DNA of 64,000 nucleotides from Microcella flavibacter (lineage in GTDB: Bacteria; Actinomycetota; Actinomycetes; Actinomycetales; Microbacteriaceae): contig NZ_CP051299.1 of assembly GCF_012530535.1 (NCBI RefSeq), positions 682,001 through 746,000 on the forward strand, given 5' to 3'. Below, in pieces: positions 9,026-18,700 of the stretch. Both the position numbers and the translations under genes were made by a program. Every line of letters starts with the position of its first letter. Within the stretch, counting starts at the first letter, position 1. The notes under the pieces were generated by a model that worked only from the letters and a program-made list of their open reading frames with translations, did no database searches and was not told where the DNA came from.

Positions 9026-9049
9026 ATCAGATGTAAAGACGCGTCTGAT
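9026..9049. promoter_or_regulatory. Candidate regulator operator 2
   Basis: Perfect inverted repeat atcaga/tctgat with the same 6-12-6 geometry as the first dyad, 40 bp further on and just before gntK. Confidence 0.5.
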
Positions 9050-9064
9050 CACTCGGGAGTCACT

Positions 9065-9589
9065 GTGGAACCCACGCCGCCGCTCATCGTCATGGGCGTC
9101 TCCGGATCCGGCAAGTCGACCATCGGTGCGGCGCTGGCCGCGGCGCTGCAGGTCGAGTTCATCGACGGCGACGATCTGCATCCCCGGGCGAACAAGCAGA
9201 AGATGGCCGCTGGCATCCCGCTGGATGACGAGGACCGCGCTCCGTGGCTCGAGATCATCGCCGAGCGCATCGGGGCCGAGCGCGCCGATGGCCGCTCGAT
9301 CGTCGTGGCCTGCTCGGCCCTGCGCCGCCGCTACCGCGACCAGCTGATCTCCTACGCCCCCGAGACCGTGTTCGTGCACCTCGCCGGCGACCGCGCCCTC
9401 ATCGCCGACCGCCAGGCGCACCGGCAGCACGAGTACATGCCCCCCAGCCTGCTCGACTCGCAGTTCGCGACCCTGGAGCCCCTGCAGGAGGACGAGCGCG
9501 CCGTGCTCGTCGACCCTGCGCTGACCCCGGAGGAGATCGTCCGCCGGGTCACCGAATCGATCGGCCGCCCGGCCGGCACGTCACGCTGA
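9065..9589 (+). CDS. gntK: Gluconokinase (first copy)
   Basis: Phosphorylates D-gluconate to 6-phosphogluconate with ATP. At 174 residues it has the size of the GntK family. It has the P-loop GVSGSGKST at residues 11-19, the substrate segment FIDGDDLHPRANKQKMAAGIPLDDEDRAPWL, the VVACSALRRRYRD motif and the lid region HEYMPPSLLDSQFATLE. The GTG at 9065 is the only start that fits the promoter and keeps the N-terminus short. It is first in an operon with gntP, an SDR and an alcohol dehydrogenase, behind paired operator-like dyads. A second gluconokinase lies at 13693. Confidence 0.94.
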   Translation: MEPTPPLIVMGVSGSGKSTIGAALAAALQVEFIDGDDLHPRANKQKMAAGIPLDDEDRAPWLEIIAERIGAERADGRSIVVACSALRRRYRDQLISYAPETVFVHLAGDRALIADRQAHRQHEYMPPSLLDSQFATLEPLQEDERAVLVDPALTPEEIVRRVTESIGRPAGTSR

Positions 9590-9609
9590 ACAGAGAGGTT
9601 GCGCGACAC

Positions 9610-11016
9610 ATGACCGAGACACCGTTCCTCTGGGAGCTGCCCACCGCGGGTCTGCTCCTCCTCGCCGCAGGAGCCATCGCGCTGCTGCTCGTGCTCATCA
9701 TCGTCGCGAGGCTGCACGCCTTCCTCGCGCTCATCATCGTCAGCGCGCTCACCGCGGTGGCCGCCGGCATCGCCCCCGGGTCGATCGTGTCGACCCTCAC
9801 CTCGGGCTTCGGATCGACGCTCGCGACCGTCGCGCTGCTGGTGGGGCTCGGGGCGATGCTCGGCCGGCTCATCGAGGCGAGCGGGGGAGCGAAGGTGCTC
9901 ACCGACGCGATGATCCGCCGCTTCGGCGAGAAGCGGGCGCCGCTCGCGCTGTCGATCGCCTCGCTGCTGATGGGCTTCCCGATCTTCTTCGACGCGGGCC
10001 TCGTCGTCATGCTGCCGATCATCTTCGCGGTCGCCCGCCGCCTCGGCGGATCGCTGCTGACCTACGCGTTCCCGGCCGCGGTCGCCTTCTCGGTCATGCA
10101 CATCTTCGTGCCCCCGCACCCCGGCCCCGTGGCCGCGAGCGGGCTCCTCGGCGCCGACGTCGGCCTCGTCATCCTGCTCGGCATCCTCGTCGCCATCCCC
10201 AACTGGTACATCGTGGGCTACCTGTTCGGGCGCCACCTCGGCCGCCGCTACGACATCGCCGTGCCGAACATCCTCGCCGGCCGGCCCGACGACGAGTCGG
10301 GCGACCTGTTCCGCTCGACCCCGAAGCTCGGCACCATCGTCTTCCTGCTCGCGCTGCCGCTCGTGCTCATCGCCTTCAACACCGGGCTCAACGCCGCCGC
10401 CACGGCCGGGCTCGTCTCGCTCGACGACACCGGCATCCAGGTGCTGCGCCTGATCGGCGAGACGCCCATCGCGCTGCTCATCACCGTGCTCGTCGCGATC
10501 GCCCTGCTCGGCTGGAAGCCGAAGAAGCAGCGCTCGCTCATCGAGACGATCACCGACAGCGCCCTCGGCCCGGTCTGCGCGATCATCCTCATCACCGGTG
10601 CCGGCGGCATGTTCGGCGGGGTGCTGCGCGCCACCGGCATCGGCAATGCGATCGCCGACTCGCTCGACGCGATCGGCCTGCCGATCATCGTCGCGGGCTT
10701 CGTGATCGCCGCGATCGTGCGCGTCGCGCAGGGCTCGGCCACCGTCGCCCTCACCACGGCGGCGGCGCTCGTGCAGCCCGTCGTGCTCGCCGACACGAGC
10801 TTCAACTCGATCGAGGTCGCCGCGATCGTGCTCGCCCTCGCGGCCGGCTCGGTGTTCGCCGGGCACGTCAACGACTCCGGCTTCTGGCTCGTCAGCCGCT
10901 TCTTCGGCATGGACACGCAGACGACGCTGAAGACGTGGACGGTCGGGCAGGCGCTCATCGGCATCATCGGCTTCGCGATCGCGCTCGGCATCTTCGGGCT
11001 CGCGAGCCTGATCTAG
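9610..11016 (+). CDS. gntP: Gluconate permease, GntP family
   Basis: Proton-linked gluconate (or ketogluconate/idonate) importer. 468 residues when started at the ATG at 9610; the frame stays open further upstream, but that part overlaps gntK and has no transporter character. About 12-14 hydrophobic segments. Family features include GFGSTLATVALLVGLGAMLGRLIEASGG near residue 60, HIFVPPHPGPVAAS and HVNDSGFWLVSRFFGMD in the C-terminal third. It starts 20 bp after gntK and the dehydrogenase gene follows after 31 bp, so these act as one operon. Confidence 0.93.
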   Translation: MTETPFLWELPTAGLLLLAAGAIALLLVLIIVARLHAFLALIIVSALTAVAAGIAPGSIVSTLTSGFGSTLATVALLVGLGAMLGRLIEASGGAKVLTDAMIRRFGEKRAPLALSIASLLMGFPIFFDAGLVVMLPIIFAVARRLGGSLLTYAFPAAVAFSVMHIFVPPHPGPVAASGLLGADVGLVILLGILVAIPNWYIVGYLFGRHLGRRYDIAVPNILAGRPDDESGDLFRSTPKLGTIVFLLALPLVLIAFNTGLNAAATAGLVSLDDTGIQVLRLIGETPIALLITVLVAIALLGWKPKKQRSLIETITDSALGPVCAIILITGAGGMFGGVLRATGIGNAIADSLDAIGLPIIVAGFVIAAIVRVAQGSATVALTTAAALVQPVVLADTSFNSIEVAAIVLALAAGSVFAGHVNDSGFWLVSRFFGMDTQTTLKTWTVGQALIGIIGFAIALGIFGLASLI

Positions 11017-11047
11017 CAGCGCGACCCCGAGCATCAGGAGGAGCAGC

Positions 11048-11818
11048 ATGAGTACCGCATTCGACCTCAGCGGCCGACGGGCCCTCGTCACCGGATCGAG
11101 CCGCGGCATCGGCCGCGCGATCGCCGCGGGCCTCGCCGAGGCGGGTGCGGTGCTCGTGCTGCACGGCCGCGATCCCGACCGTCTCGAGGCGACCCGGGCC
11201 GACTTCGCCGCGCGCTTCGGCGAGGAGCGCATCACCGCGGCCGCCTTCGACGTCACCGACGCCGAGGCGGTCGCGGCGGGCATCCATCGCATCGAGGCGG
11301 ATGCCCCGCCGATCGACGTGCTCATCAACAACGCGGGCGTTCAGCACCGGGAGCCTCTGCTCGACATCGCGCTCGCCGACTGGGATCGCGTCATCGCGAC
11401 CAACCTCACGAGCGCCTTCCTCGTCGGCCGCGAGGTCGCCCGGGGGATGGTGGCGCGCGGGCGCGGCAAGATCGTGAACATCGCCTCGGTGCAGACCGAC
11501 CTCGCGCGTCCCACCATCGGCGCCTACACGGCGTCGAAGGGCGGCATCCGCAATCTCACCCGCGCGATGACCGCGGAATGGGCGGGCGACGGCGTGCAGG
11601 TCAACGCCATCGCGCCCGGCTACATCCACACGGAGATGACGCAGGCGCTCGTCGACGACGAGACCTTCAACGGCTGGATCCTCGGGCGCACGCCCGCCGG
11701 CCGCTGGGGCACGACCGACGACATCGTCGGGCCCGCGGTGTTCTTCTCATCCTCGGCCTCCGACTTCGTCACGGGCCAGGTGCTCTTCATCGACGGCGGC
11801 ATGACCGCCGTCGTCTGA
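11048..11818 (+). CDS. SDR-family gluconate 5-dehydrogenase (5-keto-D-gluconate reductase type)
   Basis: A 256-residue short-chain dehydrogenase. It has the NAD(P)-binding motif TGSSRGIGRAIA, the structural NNAG motif, catalytic Ser in NIASV and the YTASK Tyr/Lys pair, and ends in FIDGGMTAVV. Placement between a GntP permease and an idonate dehydrogenase-like gene points to the IdnO role, interconverting D-gluconate and 5-ketogluconate. SDR substrates cannot be read from sequence, so the substrate is inferred from context. aggaggagc lies just upstream of the ATG. Confidence 0.85.
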   Translation: MSTAFDLSGRRALVTGSSRGIGRAIAAGLAEAGAVLVLHGRDPDRLEATRADFAARFGEERITAAAFDVTDAEAVAAGIHRIEADAPPIDVLINNAGVQHREPLLDIALADWDRVIATNLTSAFLVGREVARGMVARGRGKIVNIASVQTDLARPTIGAYTASKGGIRNLTRAMTAEWAGDGVQVNAIAPGYIHTEMTQALVDDETFNGWILGRTPAGRWGTTDDIVGPAVFFSSSASDFVTGQVLFIDGGMTAVV

Positions 11819-11842
11819 CCCATCGACCGACGAGGAGATCCC

Positions 11843-12895
11843 ATGACCCCGAGCAACCGCGCCGTCGTCGCCCATGCGGCCGACGACCTTCGCATCGAGA
11901 CGCGTCCCGAACCCCATGCGGCGTCGGACGAGGCCGTGATCGCGATCGCGTTCGGCGGAGTCTGCGGCAGCGACCTGCATTACTGGCGCCACGGCGCCGC
12001 GGGGGAGTCGATCCTGCGCGCGCCCATGGTGCTGGGCCACGAGGTGGTCGGGGTGGTGCAGCACGCGGCCGCCGACGGGTCCGGCCCCGCCGTCGGAACG
12101 GCCGTCGCCGTTCATCCCGCGACCGAGCTGCCCGGCGACGGCTCGCGCTACCCCGCCGATCGGCCGAACCTCGCGCCCGGCGGCACCTACCTCGGCAGTG
12201 CGGCCCGCGTGCCCCACACCGAGGGGGCCTTCGCCGACCGGGTCGCGCTGCCCAGCCGCATGCTCCGTCCGCTGCCGCAGGGCCTGTCCCTGCGCGCCGC
12301 CGCCGTGATCGAGCCCGCGAGCGTGGCGTGGCACGCGGTCGCGCGCGCCGGCGAGGTCACGGGCCGGCACGCGCTCGTCGTCGGGGCGGGCCCGATCGGC
12401 GCGCTCATCGTGGCGGTGCTTCGCCGGGCGGGCGCGGCGCACATCACGGTCGTCGACCTGGTGCCGCGGGCGCTGGATGCCGCGCTCGCGCTCGGCGCCG
12501 ATGCGGCGCTGCTCGCCGACGACGCCGAGGCGATCGCCGCCGTCGACGCCGACGTGAGCTTCGAGTCGAGCGGCAACCACCGGGGCCTCGCCTCGGCCGT
12601 GCGCGGCACGACGCGCGGCGGCACGGTCGTCATGGTCGGCTTGCTGCCCTCGGGCGAGCAGCCCGCCCTCATCTCCCTCGCGATCACCCGTGAGCTCGAG
12701 CTGCGCGGGTCGTTCCGATTCGCGGGCGAGATCGACGCGGTCGTGGCGGCCCTCGCGGACGGCTCGCTCGACGCCGCGGGCGTGGTCACCCACGAGTTCG
12801 ACGCCGACGACGCGCTCGAGGCCTTCGCGGTCGCCGCGGATCCCGCCCGCTCGGGCAAGGTGCTGCTGCGATTCGCCGGGGCGGGGCAGCTCTAG
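11843..12895 (+). CDS. Zinc-dependent alcohol dehydrogenase, L-idonate 5-dehydrogenase type
   Basis: A 350-residue medium-chain dehydrogenase. The N-terminal catalytic domain has the zinc-site motifs GVCGSDLHYWRHGAAGE and GHEVVG, and the Rossmann motif VVGAGPIGALIVAVLRRAG starts near residue 180. The Cys-rich structural zinc loop is missing or degenerate: the stretch around residues 90-115 (HPATELPGDGSRYPADRPNLAPGG) has no cysteines, so a second zinc is unlikely. Together with the upstream SDR it suggests L-idonate to 5-ketogluconate to gluconate conversion. Last gene of the operon, 24 bp after the SDR, with ggag before the ATG. Confidence 0.85.
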   Translation: MTPSNRAVVAHAADDLRIETRPEPHAASDEAVIAIAFGGVCGSDLHYWRHGAAGESILRAPMVLGHEVVGVVQHAAADGSGPAVGTAVAVHPATELPGDGSRYPADRPNLAPGGTYLGSAARVPHTEGAFADRVALPSRMLRPLPQGLSLRAAAVIEPASVAWHAVARAGEVTGRHALVVGAGPIGALIVAVLRRAGAAHITVVDLVPRALDAALALGADAALLADDAEAIAAVDADVSFESSGNHRGLASAVRGTTRGGTVVMVGLLPSGEQPALISLAITRELELRGSFRFAGEIDAVVAALADGSLDAAGVVTHEFDADDALEAFAVAADPARSGKVLLRFAGAGQL

Positions 12896-12925
12896 CCGGT
12901 CAGCGGGCCGCGGTCGGGGACCCGG

Positions 12926-13639
12926 TCAGCGGGCCGCGCGCTCCGTACCGTCCCAGATCGGCGCGACCTCGTCGGCGGTGCGGCCGAGGATGGAGCGCAT
13001 GGCGTCGGCGGCCCGCTCCGGCCGCCCGGCCTGCACGCCGTCGGCCACGTCGACGTGCCACTGCAGGGCCTCCTCGTGCGGGTGCGTCGGCATGAGGCCG
13101 TGCTCGGTGCGGCCGCGCAGCACGGCGGCGACGGCGCCGTCGAGCGCGGCCAGCATCTCGTTGCCCGATCCGCGCAGCACGAGGGCGTGGAAGGCGATGT
13201 CGAGCTCGAGGAAGCCCTCGAGATCCCCGGCGCGCCCGAGCTCGCGCATGCGGGCGGCGATGGTCATGAGCTCCTCGCGCACGGCGGCGGGGGCGTGGCG
13301 CGCGGCGAGATCCGCGGCGAGGGGCTCGACCGCCGCCCGCAGCTCGGTCAGGGAGCGCAGCTGCACGGCGCGATCGGGGCCGTCGAGGCGCCAGCGGATG
13401 ACGTCGGCCGAGTACACGTTCCACCGCTCGGCACCGAGCACGCGCACGCCCAGCCGCTTGACCGACTCGACGAGGCCGTTCGTCTGCAGGGCCCGGATGA
13501 CCTCGCGCACGACCGACAGGCTCACCTCGTAGCGCTGCGCGAGCTCCCCGGCCTGCACGACCTCGCCGCGGGCGAGCCGCCCGGCGACGATGGAGGATCC
13601 GAGGTCGTCGAGCAGGCGGCGGTGGAGGCTCGACGGCAT
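12926..13639 (-). CDS. GntR-family regulator with FCD domain
   Basis: A 237-residue repressor of the FadR subgroup. The N-terminal winged helix (LGSSIVAGRLARGEVVQAGELAQRYEVSLSVVREVIRALQTNGLVESVKRLGVRV) is followed by an all-helical FCD ligand domain with DLEGFLELDIAFHALVLRGSGNEML and a late HVDVADGVQAG segment carrying metal-binding-type His/Asp residues. Expected to respond to gluconate or 6-phosphogluconate and to control the operon at 9065 and possibly the gluconokinase at 13693, from which it diverges by 53 bp. The assignment of the dyads at 8986-9049 to this protein is inference. TATCGT ends 6 nt before its ATG, so it looks leaderless. Confidence 0.9.
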   Translation of the reverse strand: MPSSLHRRLLDDLGSSIVAGRLARGEVVQAGELAQRYEVSLSVVREVIRALQTNGLVESVKRLGVRVLGAERWNVYSADVIRWRLDGPDRAVQLRSLTELRAAVEPLAADLAARHAPAAVREELMTIAARMRELGRAGDLEGFLELDIAFHALVLRGSGNEMLAALDGAVAAVLRGRTEHGLMPTHPHEEALQWHVDVADGVQAGRPERAADAMRSILGRTADEVAPIWDGTERAAR

Positions 13640-13692
13640 GGTCGAACGATACCGCGCAGGCCGCGGGCAGGACCGCTCGCTACGGTGGGGGG
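13640..13692. promoter_or_regulatory. Divergent leaderless promoters, GntR gene and gluconokinase 2
   Basis: On the minus strand TATCGT (13651-13646) ends 6 nt before the regulator ATG; on the plus strand TACGGT (13681-13686) ends 6 nt before the kinase ATG. Confidence 0.6.
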
Positions 13693-14238
13693 ATGCCCGG
13701 CTCCCGTCCCCCGCTCGTGCTCATGGGCGTCTCCGCCGCCGGCAAGACGGTCGTCGGCCGGGAGGCCGCCGCGCTGGCGGGCATCCCCTTCCTCGACGCC
13801 GACGACCTGCACCCGCGCGCCAACGTCGAGAAGATGGCCCGCGGCATCCCGCTCGACGATGCGGACCGCGCGCCCTGGCTCGACGCCGTCGGCGGCGAGC
13901 TGCGGGCGGCGGCGCCGTGCATCGTGGCGTGCAGCGCGCTGACCCGGGCCTACCGGGCCCGGCTGCGCGGGCTCGCGCCCGGCACGATCTTCGCCCTGCT
14001 CGACGTGCCCCGCGCCGTGCTCGAGCAGCGCATCGCGAAGCGCGAGGGGCACTACATGCCGCCGAGCCTGCTCGACTCGCAGCTGGCGACCCTCGAGGCG
14101 CCGGGCGAGGGCGAGCGCATCGTCGTGCTCGACGGGGAGCGCACGATCGCGGAGCTCGCCGAGCAGGTCGCGGCCCTCATGGCCGAGGCGCCCGATGCGC
14201 CGCAGCCGCCCGACGCGCCCGGCGCCCCCGTCGGCTAG
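13693..14238 (+). CDS. Gluconokinase (second copy)
   Basis: A 181-residue GntK-family kinase with P-loop GVSAAGKT, the segment FLDADDLHPRANVEKMARGIPLDDADRAPWL and the lid HYMPPSLLDSQLATLE. It is clearly homologous to the kinase at 9065 but diverged, with an Ala/Pro-rich tail. It has its own leaderless promoter and lies divergent to the GntR gene rather than in the permease operon. It could be a constitutive copy or prefer a related acid; the sequence does not decide. Confidence 0.9.
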   Translation: MPGSRPPLVLMGVSAAGKTVVGREAAALAGIPFLDADDLHPRANVEKMARGIPLDDADRAPWLDAVGGELRAAAPCIVACSALTRAYRARLRGLAPGTIFALLDVPRAVLEQRIAKREGHYMPPSLLDSQLATLEAPGEGERIVVLDGERTIAELAEQVAALMAEAPDAPQPPDAPGAPVG

Positions 14239-14241
14239 ACT
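14236..14241 (+). promoter_or_regulatory. -10 box of rplY promoter
   Basis: TAGACT overlaps the stop codon of the upstream kinase. A start near 14248 would give a leader of about 140 nt before rplY. Confidence 0.45.
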
Positions 14242-14390
14242 GACGGCTGAACTTCGGCGAGGAAGGGCGCGTCCGCGCTCTTCGTAATCGACGCGGTGGG
14301 TTAGGCACCAGGTCTTTCCTCACGCGATCCAGCGTTCGAGTTGACACACACGACCGGGCCTGAAGGCCCCCAGAGTCAAGGAGCATCACC

Positions 14391-15047
14391 ATGTCCGAGT
14401 CCAACCGCCTCTCCGTGCAGGTCCGCACGAGCTTCGGCAAGGGCGCGGCCCGCAAGCTGCGCGCCACCCACATGATCCCCGCCGTCATCTACGGCCACGG
14501 CACCGAGCCGCGCCACATCGCGCTGCCCGGCCACGAGACCGCGCTCCTGCTGCGCAAGTCGAACCTCCTCCTCACGCTCGACATCGAGGGCGACGAGCAG
14601 CTCGCGCTCGTCAAGGACGTGCAGAAGGACCCGGTGCGCCAGCTCATCGAGCACATCGACCTCATCGTCGTGCGCAAGGGCGAGAAGGTCGTCGTCGACG
14701 TCCCCATCCACGTCGAGGGCGAGTCGTTCGCCGGCACCGTCGCGATGCTCGACACCACGACGCTCAGCGTCGAGGCCGAGGCCACCCACATCCCCGAGTC
14801 CTTCACCGTCTCGGTCGAGGGCCTCGAGGAGGGCACGCAGATCCTCGCCGGCCAGGTCGAGCTGCCCAAGGGCACCACGCTCGTCACCGACCCCGAGGCG
14901 CTCGTCATCAACATCACCGTGCCGCAGCTCGACCTCACCTCCGACGCCGAGGGCGACGAGACCGCTGAGGGCGACGAGGCCGAGGGCGCCGAGGGCGAGT
15001 CGGCTGAGGGCGACGACGCCGCCGGCGACGACGAGAAGTCCGAGTAG
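14391..15047 (+). CDS. rplY: 50S ribosomal protein L25 / general stress protein Ctc
   Basis: 5S rRNA-binding protein of the long Ctc/TL5 type: 218 residues, with an N-terminal L25 domain (VRTSFGKGAARKLRATHMIPAVIYGHG) and a C-terminal beta domain (VPIHVEGESFAGTVAMLDTTTLSVEAEATHIPESFTVSVEGLEEG), then an acidic Glu/Asp/Gly/Ala tail typical of actinobacteria. aaggag lies 8 nt before the ATG. pth follows after 41 bp and mfd beyond, the standard actinobacterial order. Confidence 0.96.
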   Translation: MSESNRLSVQVRTSFGKGAARKLRATHMIPAVIYGHGTEPRHIALPGHETALLLRKSNLLLTLDIEGDEQLALVKDVQKDPVRQLIEHIDLIVVRKGEKVVVDVPIHVEGESFAGTVAMLDTTTLSVEAEATHIPESFTVSVEGLEEGTQILAGQVELPKGTTLVTDPEALVINITVPQLDLTSDAEGDETAEGDEAEGAEGESAEGDDAAGDDEKSE

Positions 15048-15088
15048 GCACCATCTTCGGAATCCGGCGCCGCACGGAGGATCGGCCC

Positions 15089-15679
15089 ATGGCCGAGGAG
15101 AACGTGTGGCTCGTAGCCGGGCTCGGGAATCCCGGGCCCGGCTACGCCGGCAACCGCCACAACGTCGGGCAGATGGCGCTCGACGAGCTCGCCGACCAGG
15201 TCGGTGCGCGCTTCAGCCGTCACCGCACCACCACGATGCTCGCCGAGGGCCGTCTGCGCCCCGGTGGGCCGAAGCTCGTGCTCATCAAGCCGATGAGCTA
15301 CATGAACACCTCGGGCGGCCCGGTCTCCAGCGCCGCCCAGTACTTCGGCATCCCGCCCGAGCGCACGATCGTCATGCACGACGACCTCGACCTGCCCTTC
15401 GAGACGATCCGCCTCAAGGCCGATGGGGGGCACGGCGGCCAGAACGGCGTGCGCGACGTCATCAAGGCCCTCGGCACCCCGCAGTTCCTGCGCGTGCGGA
15501 TCGGCATCGGCCGCCCTCCGGGTCGGCAGGATCCGGCCGACTACGTGCTGAAGGACTTCGCCGCCGCCGAGCGCTCCCGCCTGTCGATCGTGCTGGGCGA
15601 CGCCGCCGACGCGGTGCAGGACGTCATCGACGACGGGCTGACGGCGGCGCAGCAGCGCTGGCACGCGCCCCGGGCCTGA
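15089..15679 (+). CDS. pth: Peptidyl-tRNA hydrolase
   Basis: Releases tRNA from prematurely dropped peptidyl-tRNA. 196 residues. Family signatures GLGNPGPGYAGNRHNVG (with the catalytic His), KPMSYMNTSGGPV, MHDDLDLPF and GGHGGQNGVRDV are all present. The ATG has ggagg upstream. Usual neighbour of rplY and mfd. Confidence 0.97.
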   Translation: MAEENVWLVAGLGNPGPGYAGNRHNVGQMALDELADQVGARFSRHRTTTMLAEGRLRPGGPKLVLIKPMSYMNTSGGPVSSAAQYFGIPPERTIVMHDDLDLPFETIRLKADGGHGGQNGVRDVIKALGTPQFLRVRIGIGRPPGRQDPADYVLKDFAAAERSRLSIVLGDAADAVQDVIDDGLTAAQQRWHAPRA

Positions 15680-15731
15680 GCGCAGCATCCCGAACCGCCC
15701 CCGCCCCGCGGTGCACCCAGCGAGCCCCGCG

Positions 15732-15737
15732 TAGGAT
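15732..15737 (+). promoter_or_regulatory. Leaderless-type promoter of mfd
   Basis: TAGGAT ends 6 nt before the GTG start at 15744; no Shine-Dalgarno sequence precedes the start. Confidence 0.6.
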
Positions 15738-15743
15738 TCCGGG

Positions 15744-18700
15744 GTGAGTCTCGAGCGGTTGATCCCGGCCCTGTCGCGCGCCCGAACGATCGCGGGCGCG
15801 CTCGATCACGCCGCCGAGCCGACCGGGTTCTCGGTCGTCGAGGGCCTGCGCGTTCCCCTGCTCGCCGCGATGCTCGAGCGCCGCGAGGGCCCGCAGTGCC
15901 TGCTCGCGATCACGGCGACGGGGCGCGAATCCGAGCAGGTGCAGGATGCCCTGCGCACGCTCGCGCCGGCCGCGACGATCCTCGATCTCCCCGCGTGGGA
16001 GACCCTGCCGCACGAGCGCCTGAGCCCCGGCGCCGAGACCGTCGGCCGCCGCATCCGCACGCTGCGCGCCCTCAAGGCGTGGGCGGCCGAGCCCTCCGGT
16101 CCGCTCGTCGTCGTCGCCTCGGTGCGCGCGGTGCTGCAGCCGCTGCCCACGGGGCTCACCGAGATCGAGCCCGTCGTGCTCACCCGCGGAGCGCGCGGGC
16201 AGGATCTCACGGCCGTCGTCGGCCGCCTCGTCGACCTCGCGTACACGCGCGTCGACATGGTCACCCGCCGCGGCGAGTTCGCGGTGCGCGGCGGCATCCT
16301 CGACGTGTTCCCCGCCGTCGCCGAGCACCCCGTGCGGGTGGAGTTCTTCGGCGACGAGGTCGAGCAGCTGCGCGACTTCTCCGTCGCCGACCAGCGCTCG
16401 CTGCCCACCGAGCTGCCCGGCATCGAGCTGCCGCCGACGCGCGAGATGCTGCTCACCGACGGGGTGCGGCAGCGCGCCGCCGAGATGGTGCACGAGTTCC
16501 CGAGCATGCAGCAGATGCTCGCGAAGATCGCCGAGGGCATCCCCGTCGAGGGCATGGAGAGCCTCGCGCCCGCGCTCGTCGACCGGCTCGTACCGCTGAC
16601 CCACTACCTGCCCGAGCGCGCCGCGATCGCGGTGCTGAGCCCCGAGCGCGTCGCCGGCCGGGCGAAGAACCTCGTCGAGACGAACCGCGAGTTCCTCACG
16701 GCGGCCTGGCACGCGGCCACCGCGGGGGCCGAGGCGCCCATCGACCTCGACGCCGGCGACTTCCTCACCGTCGAGGGCCTGCACGAGGCCGCGGGGGAGC
16801 GCGACTGGTTCACCGTCAGCTCGTTCGACGCCGACGACCCGGGCATCCTGCGCATCGAGGCCGACGAGCCGCCGACGTTCGCCGGCCGGGCCGGCGGGGC
16901 CGTCGACCACGTCGTCGACCGCGTGCGCGCGGGCTGGACGATGATCGTCGTCGCGCAGGGCGCGGGCCTGGTCGAGCGCGCGGGCGTCGTGCTCGGCGAG
17001 CAGGAGGTCGCGGCGCGCGCCGTCGACGAGCTGCCCGCGAAGCTTGATTCGGGCATCGTCTACCTCGTGCGCGGCGCCGTCGAGCACGGCTTCGAGCTGC
17101 CCGAGATCCGACTGGGGCTGCTGAGCGAAGCCGAGTTCTACGGCCGCACCGTCGGCTACGACTCCCGCGCGCCGAAGAAGCTCGCGAGCCGCCGCAAGAA
17201 CGTCGTCGACCCTCTGCAGCTCGTCGCCGGCGACCACGTCGTGCACCAGACCCACGGCATCGGCCGGTTCCTCGAGCTCGTGCAGCGCGAGGTCTCCACC
17301 GGCGGGCGCAACGCGGTGAAGAGCACGCGCGAGTTCCTCGTCATCGAGTACGCGCCATCCAAGCGAGGGTTCCCGGGCGACAAGCTCTACGTGCCCACCG
17401 ATCAGCTCGACCTCCTCACCCGCTACGTCGGCGGCGAGGCGCCCGCGCTCAGCAAGATGGGCGGCAGCGACTGGTCGGCGGCCAAGGGCAAGGCGCGCCG
17501 CGCGGTGCGCGACATCGCCGTCGAGCTCGTCAAGCTGTACTCCGCGCGCATGTCGAGCCGCGGCCACGCCTTCGAGCCCGACACACCCTGGCAGCGCGAG
17601 CTCGAGGAGGCGTTCCCCTACGCCGAGACGCCCGACCAGCTGACGACCATCGACGAGGTCAAGCGCGACATGGAGTCGCCCATCCCGATGGACCGCCTGC
17701 TCGCGGGCGACGTCGGCTACGGCAAGACCGAGGTCGCCGTGCGCGCCGCCTTCAAGGCCGTGCAGGGCGGCAAGCAGGTCGCGATGATCGTGCCGACGAC
17801 GCTGCTGGTGAAGCAGCACCTCGAGACCTTCACCGAGCGCTTCGCCGGGTTCCCCGTGCACCTGCGCGCCCTCAGCCGGTTCCAGACCGACAAGGAGGCG
17901 AAGGAGACCCTCGACGGGCTCGCCCGCGGCACGATCGACGTCGTCATCGGCACGCACCGCATCCTCAGCCAGGGCGTCGCCTTCAAGGATCTCGGCCTCG
18001 TCATCATCGACGAGGAGCAGCGCTTCGGCGTCGAGCACAAGGACGCCCTGAAGAAGCTCAAGCACAACGTCGACGTGCTCGCGATGTCGGCCACGCCCAT
18101 CCCGCGCACCCTCGAGATGGCCGTGACGGGCATCCGCGAGATGTCGACCCTCGCGACCCCGCCCGAGGACCGCCACCCGATCCTCACCTTCGTCGGCCCC
18201 TACAGCGACAAGCAGGTGACCGCCGCGATCCACCGCGAGCTGCTGCGCGAGGGCCAGGTGTTCTACGTGCACAACCGCGTGTCGAGCATCAACCGGGTGG
18301 CGGCGCACCTGGCCGAGCTGGTGCCGGATGCGCGCATCGCGGTCGCGCACGGCCAGATGGGCGAGGCGGCCCTCGAGCAGGTGATGGTCGACTTCTGGGA
18401 GCGCCGCTTCGACGTGCTCGTCTCGACGACGATCATCGAGACCGGACTCGACGTGGCCAACGCCAACACGCTCATCATCGACCGCGCCGACAAGTACGGG
18501 CTCAGCCAGCTGCACCAGCTGCGCGGGCGCGTGGGCCGCAGCCGCGAGCGCGCCTACGCGTACTTCCTCTACGACGAGCTCAAGCCGCTCACCGAGACGG
18601 CGCACGACCGCCTGCAGACCCTCGCCGCGCACAGCGACCTCGGCGGCGGCATGCAGATCGCGATGAAGGATCTCGAGATCCGCGGCGCCGGCAACCTGCT

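Noticed and set aside
14341-14370. TTGACA promoter directly before rplY
   Set aside because: A perfect TTGACA is present at 14341-14346, but nothing like a -10 box occurs at the right distance.
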